Source of the DNA: an uncultured Bradyrhizobium sp.
GTDB taxonomy: Bacteria > Pseudomonadota > Alphaproteobacteria > Rhizobiales > Xanthobacteraceae
Assembly: GCF_947648125.1 (NCBI RefSeq)
Contig: NZ_CANSMR010000012.1
Coordinates: 62,001-126,000, forward strand
Reading direction: 5' to 3'
Length of the DNA stretch: 64,000 nt
The position numbers and the translations under genes were made by a program. The notes beneath the pieces are model-generated. The model worked only from the letters and a program-made list of their open reading frames with translations, searched no databases and was not told the DNA's origin. Positions within the stretch are counted from its first letter, which is position 1. Every line of letters begins with the position of its first letter. Of the stretch, positions 58,999 to 64,000 are shown piece by piece.

Positions 58999-59097
58999 CG
59001 CCTGGCAATCCATCTCGATCCGCACCGGGAGCACGCCCCAGCGAAACTGCGTCGCACCGATCAGCCGGCGACGCTTCCGCGATCATATCAGCTTCCA

Positions 59098-59166
59098 CTT
59101 AGCCGCAACTTAGGGGCTTTCGGCGCCCAAATGGCGGCCGCTCCACCCACCTAAGCCGGGGCTAAG
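59098..59166. promoter_or_regulatory. Two opposed 11-base-period response-regulator boxes
   Basis: CTTAG-CCGCAA-CTTAG at 59098-59113 and CTAAG-CCGGGG-CTAAG at 59151-59166. Each is a direct repeat with 11-base period, the layout used by PmrA/QseB-type dimers; the second is in reverse orientation. Centres are 53 bases apart, about five turns. They lie in the region shared by the regulator-kinase operon and the COG4705 operon. Confidence 0.65.
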
Positions 59167-59219
59167 TCTCGCCGTGCACGCTCGCTTTCGAACTCGGCGG
59201 AACCGCCGACCCTGTCAAA

Positions 59220-60020
59220 GTGGAGCTTCGCACCGTGCTGGATATCAAACCCATCGGCCGCAGCATGCTGAACAAGGTCCCCGAAGTCACCCTCGTCTTC
59301 TGGCTGATCAAGATCATGTCGACCACGGTCGGCGAGACCGGCGCCGATTACCTTGCCGTCCATGTCGGCCTTGGCACCAGCGTGACCGGCCTGCTGATGA
59401 TTACGCTGCTTGCCGCGGTGCTGGCCATCCAGCTGCGGATGGACCGTTACGTGCCATGGGTCTACTGGCTGACGGTCGTGCTCGTCAGCATCGTCGGAAC
59501 GCAGATCACCGATGCACTGACCGACAAGCTCGAGATCAGCCTTTACGTCAGCACGGCCGTCTTCGCGATCGCTTTGGCCGCGACCTTCGCGATCTGGTTC
59601 TCGGTCGAGCGGACGCTGTCGATCCACAGCATCGTGACCACGCGGCGCGAATTGTTCTACTGGGCCGCGATCCTTTTCACATTCGCGCTCGGCACGGCGG
59701 CGGGCGATCTTGCGACCGAAGCGCTGGGCCTTGGCTTCAACGTCGGGGTGGTCGCGTTCGCGGCACTGATCGCGGCGATCGCGGCGGCTTACGCACTCGG
59801 CGCCAATGCGGTGCTGACCTTCTGGCTTGCCTACATCCTGACGCGGCCGCTCGGTGCATCGTTCGGCGACCTGCTGTCGCAAGCCCGAGAGTATGGCGGG
59901 CTTGGCTTCGGCACGATCTACACCAGCCTCGCCTTCCTGACCGTGATCGTCGCGCTGGTCGCCTGGCTGTCGTTCGAAGGCGACGCCGGCGGAAAGCCTG
60001 AGGCGTCGCCCGGCGCGTGA
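59220..60020 (+). CDS. COG4705-type membrane protein with four internal repeats
   Basis: A 266-residue protein with about eight membrane segments. The motif W-x9-G-x4-D occurs four times with exact internal spacing: W28/G38/D43, W83/G93/D98, W148/G158/D163 and W202/G212/D217. [20 protein letters not shown] opens repeat 1. The four repeated acids inside membrane segments suggest ion handling. A GTG at 59220 is assumed; an ATG at codon 16 (59265) is a good alternative. First gene of an operon with a small exported protein and a paralogue, divergent from a two-component pair. COG4705 has no proven function that I know. Confidence 0.85.
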   Translation: MELRTVLDIKPIGRSMLNKVPEVTLVFWLIKIMSTTVGETGADYLAVHVGLGTSVTGLLMITLLAAVLAIQLRMDRYVPWVYWLTVVLVSIVGTQITDALTDKLEISLYVSTAVFAIALAATFAIWFSVERTLSIHSIVTTRRELFYWAAILFTFALGTAAGDLATEALGLGFNVGVVAFAALIAAIAAAYALGANAVLTFWLAYILTRPLGASFGDLLSQAREYGGLGFGTIYTSLAFLTVIVALVAWLSFEGDAGGKPEASPGA

Positions 60021-60076
60021 ATTCAACTGCACCCCGACGGACACCAATCGAACCAACCCCGCACAGGAGAACCACG

Positions 60077-60475
60077 ATGAACAAGACAACACTCAGCTTG
60101 GCGACGGCGATTGTTGCGCTCGCAGTCATCCAGCCGCTCCCCGATGCCAACGCAGGCCTCAGGCTGCTGCCGCACACGCAGACGGCCGCCTCCAGGCTCG
60201 GCGACCTGGCGCCCTTCCGCAGCATCGCCGCCGATGTCGCGGCGCTGGTCGACAAGGGCGACCTGGCCGGCGCCAAGACGCGGATCAAGGATCTCGAGAC
60301 CAAATGGGACGAAGCGGAAGCCGGATTGAAACCGCGCGCGGCTACTGACTGGCACACGGTCGACAAGGCGATCGATCGCGCGCTCGAGGCGGTGCGTGAG
60401 ACCAATCCGGATGCCGCCAAGTGCAAGAAGGCGCTCGCCGAGCTGCTGTCGATCATGGACTCGATGAAGGCCTGA
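60077..60475 (+). CDS. Small exported helical protein between COG4705 paralogues
   Basis: A 132-residue protein with a signal peptide ([18 protein letters not shown], cleavage near DANA). The mature part is helical and charged: [20 protein letters not shown] then [20 protein letters not shown] and a second pair of helices with one Cys. AGGAGAACCACG precedes the ATG. It could be the periplasmic ligand or accessory of the kinase sensor or of the membrane proteins (inference from position). No family recognised. Confidence 0.8.
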   Translation: MNKTTLSLATAIVALAVIQPLPDANAGLRLLPHTQTAASRLGDLAPFRSIAADVAALVDKGDLAGAKTRIKDLETKWDEAEAGLKPRAATDWHTVDKAIDRALEAVRETNPDAAKCKKALAELLSIMDSMKA

Positions 60476-60499
60476 TCTCTCCATCCAGCATTTCGAGCA

Positions 60500-60523
60500 C
60501 GCCGGCGGCATCGTCCGCCGGCG
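60500..60523. other. Intercistronic hairpin
   Basis: CGCCGGCGG and CCGCCGGCG form a perfect 9-base-pair stem around CATCGT, 25 bases after the small exported protein and 28 bases before the second COG4705 gene. No T-run. Could set mRNA processing or stability between the cistrons. Confidence 0.45.
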
Positions 60524-60550
60524 ACCCGACCTCCCGGAGCGAAGAACCCC

Positions 60551-61321
60551 ATGGAATTATTGTTGCACGACACCGCCGCGGACGAGCGCGCGGGAAAAGT
60601 CCCCGCCGTCACGCTCGGCTTCTGGGTCATCAAGATTCTCGCCACGACGCTCGGTGAAACCGGCGGCGATGCCGTCACGATGTCGATGAATCTCGGCTAT
60701 CTCGTCGGCACCGCGATCTTCGCGATCATCTTCGCTGTTGCCGTCGCCGCGCAGATGGCGGCGAAGCATTTTCATCCGCTGCTGTACTGGACGGTGATCA
60801 TCGCGACGACGACCGTCGGCACGACCTTTGCCGATTTCGTCGACCGTTCGCTCGGGATCGGATATCTCGGCGGCTCGTCGCTGCTCGCCGGACTGCTCGT
60901 TGTGTCCCTTGCCGCATGGCATCGCACCATGGGAACGGTCTCGATCGCGTCGATCGACAACAAGGCGGCCGAAACCTTCTACTGGATCACGATCCTGTTC
61001 TCGCAGACGCTGGGCACCGCGCTCGGCGACTGGATGGCCGACTCCACCGGCCTCGGCTATGGCGGCGGCGCCGTCGTGTTCGCCGCCGGCATCGCCATCG
61101 TTGCGGCCGCCTATCTCTGGACCAGAGTGTCGCACACGGTGCTGTTCTGGATCGCCTTCGTCCTGACCAGGCCGCTCGGCGCCACCGTCGGCGATTTCCT
61201 CGACAAGCCGCTGGATCACGGAGGCCTTGCGCTCAGCCGCTACACGGCGTCGATCGCTCTCGCCGTTGCGATTGCCGCTCTTGTCTTCATCCTGCCGCAG
61301 CGGGCCGAGGAGCACGCGTGA
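60551..61321 (+). CDS. COG4705-type membrane protein, paralogue with four internal repeats
   Basis: A 256-residue paralogue of the protein at 59220. Again four W-x9-G-x4-D units: W25/G35/D40, W80/G90/D95, W145/G155/D160 and W200/G210/D215. KVPAVTLGFWVIKILATTLG opens repeat 1, and FYWITILFSQTLGTALGD is repeat 3. Distances between repeats (55, 65, 55) almost equal those of the first protein (55, 65, 54). GGAGCGAAGAACCCC precedes the ATG. The pair probably forms a heteromeric transporter or sensor complex (inference). Confidence 0.86.
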   Translation: MELLLHDTAADERAGKVPAVTLGFWVIKILATTLGETGGDAVTMSMNLGYLVGTAIFAIIFAVAVAAQMAAKHFHPLLYWTVIIATTTVGTTFADFVDRSLGIGYLGGSSLLAGLLVVSLAAWHRTMGTVSIASIDNKAAETFYWITILFSQTLGTALGDWMADSTGLGYGGGAVVFAAGIAIVAAAYLWTRVSHTVLFWIAFVLTRPLGATVGDFLDKPLDHGGLALSRYTASIALAVAIAALVFILPQRAEEHA

Positions 61322-61356
61322 ATGGCACGCCCGGCAAGACCTGCTCGAACCGTCGA

Positions 61357-62340
61357 TCAGGCCTTGTCGGGCGTAAAGATGACTTTCCCCTTGAAGGCGG
61401 CAGCTTGGGCGATCGCCTCGGAAAATCCCTCCAGACCGTATGTCCCGATGACCGGGGCGCTAATCGCGCCGGACGCGACCATCGGCACCAGATGGCCGTA
61501 CATCGTGGCCAGCGTCTCGTCGGTTGCGGTCTTGCCCCAATGGCCGAGCCAGAAGCCGCGGATGGACACCTCGTTGAAGATCACGCTCAAGGCCGAGCCG
61601 GAGAACGGCTGTCCGCTCATCGCGCTGTAGATGACGAGCACCGCCTTCGGCGCCAGGCAGTTCATCAGGTTTAAAGCTGATGTGCCGCCGACGACGTCGA
61701 GCGCCAACAGGATCGGCGCGCCGCCGGTCTCCTTGGCGACGCGCTTGGCGAGATCCGGCCCGTCGACCAGCACGATATCGCCGCCGACCGACTTGACCTC
61801 ACCCACGACCTCCTCGCGCCGGACGACATTGACGGTCTTCAAGCCCAGCGACTTGGCAACCGCGATCACCGCGCGCGCGGTCGCTGAATTGGCGCCGTTC
61901 TGGATCACCCAGCCGCCGTGCGGGATCTTCACGAAATCGGTCAGCAGCAGATAGGCGGTCGCCGGATTGACGGCGATCATCGAGAGTTGCTGGACGTCAG
62001 CCTTCTCGGGCAACGGCCGCTGCCACGACGCCCTGAACTTGACGCGTTCGGTCCAGGTCGGGACCGTGAACGGGATCAACGTGCGATCGCCGACCTTCAG
62101 GTTCTTTACTTCCGAGCCAGCCGCAACCACCCGCCCGACGCCCTCGATCCCGAGCGTCGCCGGCGGCGTCGGCAGATAGCCGTAGCGCCCGGCGATGATC
62201 ATGAAATCCGAGTTGTTGATCGGCGCAGCCTCCACCGCGACCACGACCTCGTTGGGACCAGGGCTGCCGACGTCGGGCACCTCGTTGAGCTTGACCACAT
62301 CCTGGGCACGTCCGAACGCAACGACCTGAACAGCTTTCAT
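61357..62340 (-). CDS. MDR-family zinc-independent reductase (enoyl/quinone reductase-like)
   Basis: A 327-residue medium-chain reductase. The GroES-like N-terminal part has PATLGIEGVGRVVAAGSEVK near residue 62; the Rossmann domain has NGANSATARAVIAVAKSLGL near 150. The zinc ligands of alcohol dehydrogenases are missing. It resembles 2-enoyl thioester reductase (MECR/Etr1) and quinone reductases. GGGAG precedes the ATG at 62340. Divergent from a TetR gene with a palindrome between them. Confidence 0.88.
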   Translation of the reverse strand: MKAVQVVAFGRAQDVVKLNEVPDVGSPGPNEVVVAVEAAPINNSDFMIIAGRYGYLPTPPATLGIEGVGRVVAAGSEVKNLKVGDRTLIPFTVPTWTERVKFRASWQRPLPEKADVQQLSMIAVNPATAYLLLTDFVKIPHGGWVIQNGANSATARAVIAVAKSLGLKTVNVVRREEVVGEVKSVGGDIVLVDGPDLAKRVAKETGGAPILLALDVVGGTSALNLMNCLAPKAVLVIYSAMSGQPFSGSALSVIFNEVSIRGFWLGHWGKTATDETLATMYGHLVPMVASGAISAPVIGTYGLEGFSEAIAQAAAFKGKVIFTPDKA

Positions 62341-62363
62341 GGCACGATCTCCCGATTTCATTA

Positions 62364-62379
62364 TGTACTAGTAAGTACA
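62364..62379. promoter_or_regulatory. TetR-type operator palindrome
   Basis: TGTACT-AGTA-AGTACA is a perfect 6-4-6 palindrome, 24 bases before the reductase start codon; an isolated AGTACA half-site lies at 62448-62453, just before the TetR gene. Probably the operator of the divergent TetR protein. Confidence 0.6.
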
Positions 62380-62465
62380 GAACGCAGTTGACGTCAATGG
62401 TCCGAACTGCCTTCACGGCAAGGTGAAGGCTTCACATCCGACGCAGGAGTACATAAAAGGGCGGT

Positions 62466-63041
62466 ATGGCAAGGCCGCGCAGCTTCGATCCGGACGATGT
62501 CCTGGAGATCGCCCGACAGGTATTCTGGCAGAAGGGCTTTCAGGCGACTTCGCTCGACGAGATCACGGCCGCGAGCGGCGTCGCCAAGCCCAGCCTCTAC
62601 GCGGCGTTCGGCGACAAGAACGCGCTGTTCCTGAAAGTGCTCGACCGCTATCACGACGGCATTCTGGGCTGGGCCGAGCGCACCCTGGCACAGCCTGTGC
62701 CCGCCTGTGAGGCGATCAGGCAGTGGCTCACCGGCTTCATCCCCTACTGCTCGGGTGAGAAGGGACAGCGCGGCTGCCTGTCGATCAATTCCGCGACCGA
62801 CGGCTCGCTCGATCAGGCCGAGCTCCGCAAGAGCATCGAGCGCTACAACCGGCGGCTCGAAGAGCTGTTGCGCGCGCGGCTGCGCGCCGACCGCGCCGAG
62901 TTCAGGAAGGGCTTTGATCCCGACGTCACCGCGCACACCATCATGGTGGTGCATGCCGGGCTGCTGGCGCTCGCTCACCAAAGGCCGGATTCAAAGCGTG
63001 TGAAGGCCGTGATCGACCAGGTGATGAGCTTGCTCGCCTGA
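62466..63041 (+). CDS. TetR-family regulator (AcrR/NemR-like)
   Basis: A 191-residue TetR-type protein. ARPRSFDPDDVLEIARQVFW then the helix-turn-helix TSLDEITAASGVAKPSLYAA (residues about 28-47) and a helical ligand domain with GCLSINSATDGS and conserved Cys near residue 96 and 104. The Cys positions may allow redox or electrophile sensing, as in NemR-like repressors (inference). Divergent from the MDR reductase, its probable target. Confidence 0.92.
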   Translation: MARPRSFDPDDVLEIARQVFWQKGFQATSLDEITAASGVAKPSLYAAFGDKNALFLKVLDRYHDGILGWAERTLAQPVPACEAIRQWLTGFIPYCSGEKGQRGCLSINSATDGSLDQAELRKSIERYNRRLEELLRARLRADRAEFRKGFDPDVTAHTIMVVHAGLLALAHQRPDSKRVKAVIDQVMSLLA

Positions 63042-63101
63042 GTTCGCCGGCACCCGGCCCTGGCCCGGCGGCATGTCGCGCCCTCGCACGAATGTGACTA
63101 T

Positions 63102-63112
63102 ATGATAATCAT
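63102..63112. promoter_or_regulatory. Fur-box-like palindrome
   Basis: ATGATAATCAT is a perfect 5-1-5 palindrome and equals the core of the classical Fur consensus; over the full 19-base consensus 14 positions match. It lies about 75 bases upstream of the small exported protein. Alphaproteobacterial Fur/Mur and Irr sites vary, so the cognate factor is open. Confidence 0.4.
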
Positions 63113-63184
63113 CATCTTATTGATGTCACGCGCGTGATGACCATGTCCGGATTGGCTGCTGGGCTGTCCGGATCTGGGGATCAG

Positions 63185-63538
63185 ATGAACAAACCGTTTT
63201 GGCGTGCGATGCTTTTTGCCACCGGCTTACTGGCGTTGCCGGCGATCGGCCCGGTGCAAGCCCATGATCACCAGCATCCCGAGTTGAACGGCTGGTACGA
63301 GAGCTTGCACAGCGGCAAGGGACCCTGCTGCGACGGCAGCGACGCGCAGCGCGTCGACGATGCCGATTGGGACACCAGGGACGGCCACTATCGCGTCCGG
63401 CTCGAGGGTGAATGGGTCGACGTTCCCGATGAGGCCGTCGTCGCCGGCCCGAACCGCGCCGGCCGCACCATGGTCTGGCCGTATTACCTCGACGGCCACC
63501 CGCGGCCGCGTTGCTTCATGCCAGGCAGTATGGGCTGA
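63185..63538 (+). CDS. Small exported Cys-containing protein
   Basis: A 117-residue protein with a signal peptide (RAMLFATGLLALPAIGP, cleavage near VQAHD). The mature part starts with a His-rich DHQHPE and has GKGPCCDGSDAQRVDD, WDTRDGHYRVRLEGEWVDVP, and a C-terminal RPRCFMPG. The CC pair and the single Cys could form a disulfide or bind metal. I have seen similar small proteins in Bradyrhizobium-type genomes, without known function. A Fur-like box lies upstream. Confidence 0.78.
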   Translation: MNKPFWRAMLFATGLLALPAIGPVQAHDHQHPELNGWYESLHSGKGPCCDGSDAQRVDDADWDTRDGHYRVRLEGEWVDVPDEAVVAGPNRAGRTMVWPYYLDGHPRPRCFMPGSMG

Positions 63539-63577
63539 ACGTCAGCGAAGACGTCGCGCGTCGACGAACTCGGCTGA

Positions 63578-64000
63578 TCAAAGATCCAGCTGGACCCGTC
63601 CCTCGCCGTCGCCATCCGGCTTCGCCGGCACGGCGCAGCAGATCAGCACCTCGTCGTCAGTCACCTCGGCAGTCGGCTCCTTCAGATAGGTCACGGCGCC
63701 TGCCAGCAATCGGGTTCGACAGGATCCGCAATTGCCTTCCCGGCAACTGAATGCGGGGCTGAGGCCGCGCTGCTCCGCCAGTTCGAGCAGCGTTCCCGAT
63801 TCCGGCGTCCAGCGCGCTTCCTTCATCGATGCGGTGAAGGCGACCGGGACCGGCGTGGTCGCAGGCGGCCGGCGCGGCGGCACTGTTGTGGCCACGTCCG
63901 GCTTCCGCACCAGCGACGATGGACCAAACGTCTCGGCGTGAATCCTGCCATCGGCAATGTTGTAGCCGCGCAACCCGTCATAGAGCGATTGGGTGAACTG
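63578..64000 (-). CDS. 2Fe-2S ferredoxin domain, C-terminal end of an oxidoreductase (partial)
   Basis: The frame is open through the window edge at 64000, so the N-terminal part is missing; 140 residues are visible. The end is a plant-type 2Fe-2S domain: C-x4-C-x2-C in SCREGNCGSCRTRL, with the fourth Cys in DDEVLICCA. Upstream, QSLYDGLRGYNIADGRIHAE and a Pro-rich linker look like the C-terminal end of an FAD/NAD-binding reductase module, so the gene is probably a ferredoxin-linked oxidoreductase (MOSC- or PNPOx-type fusions are candidates). Confidence 0.82.
   Translation of the reverse strand, partial: QFTQSLYDGLRGYNIADGRIHAETFGPSSLVRKPDVATTVPPRRPPATTPVPVAFTASMKEARWTPESGTLLELAEQRGLSPAFSCREGNCGSCRTRLLAGAVTYLKEPTAEVTDDEVLICCAVPAKPDGDGEGRVQLDL

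Noticed and set aside
57035-59098. A 687-codon frame that could be read as a regulator-kinase fusion
   Set aside because: Only the downstream 434 residues are the kinase. The upstream part is a different frame of the response-regulator gene, which has its own intact receiver and DNA-binding domains.

Overview
The window looks like a chromosomal segment of an alphaproteobacterium of the Bradyrhizobium / Rhodopseudomonas group. This rests on the high-GC third codon positions, on many short dispersed palindromic elements of types I associate with Bradyrhizobium genomes, and on a gene content dominated by LysR/TetR/IclR regulators, flavin monooxygenases, aldehyde dehydrogenases and ABC/MFS transporters. 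A molybdenum-storage locus fits a nitrogen fixer. I see no rRNA, tRNA, CRISPR array, transposase or phage gene.

Layout. 1-2484: end of an Ldh_2-type dehydrogenase, an NtaA/DszA-type flavin monooxygenase and a fumarylacetoacetase-fold hydrolase. 2800-6322: exported serine hydrolase, LysR regulator, two small envelope proteins. 6596-12525: Lrp regulator divergent from a fused indolepyruvate:ferredoxin oxidoreductase, which carries a repeat element inserted in frame, then a convergent SSS symporter with its DUF3311 partner. 12668-18474: Bug-type binding protein, LysR regulator, EmrA/EmrB efflux pair and an AhpD-like protein. 18626-28300 (all minus): D-amino-acid transaminase, GltIJKL-type amino-acid ABC transporter, hydrolase, IclR regulator, MHS transporter and M20 peptidase, with a second NtaA/DszA-type monooxygenase divergent from the peptidase. 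30162-41884: ThDP decarboxylase, polytopic membrane protein, GFA protein, old yellow enzyme, ModE-like regulator, two aldehyde dehydrogenases, SDR and DUF2478 protein.

42539-47772 (minus) is a five-gene operon in which every junction is a 4-base ATGA overlap: a GNAT-like protein, a ThiF/E1-like adenylyltransferase, a membrane protein, a YghO-like acyltransferase and an Acg-type nitroreductase homologue. It is my main candidate for an undescribed pathway. 48073-52576: YiaA- and PspA-like envelope proteins divergent from a TetR gene with three operator-like palindromes, a cold-shock protein with a fatty-acid desaturase, and small genes.

53387-56751 is a molybdenum locus: both subunits of the molybdenum storage protein divergent from a tungstate-type permease and binding protein, without the ATPase. 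57035-61321 is a second candidate system: a two-component pair divergent from two paralogous COG4705 membrane proteins with a small exported protein between them. Each COG4705 protein contains four copies of one W-x9-G-x4-D motif, and the divergent promoter region carries two 11-base-period CTTAG direct-repeat boxes facing each other. 61357-64000: MDR reductase with divergent TetR, a small Cys-containing exported protein below a Fur-like box, and the end of a 2Fe-2S protein.

Most intergenic space is filled by imperfect palindromes of about 50-150 bp in at least seven recognisable families.
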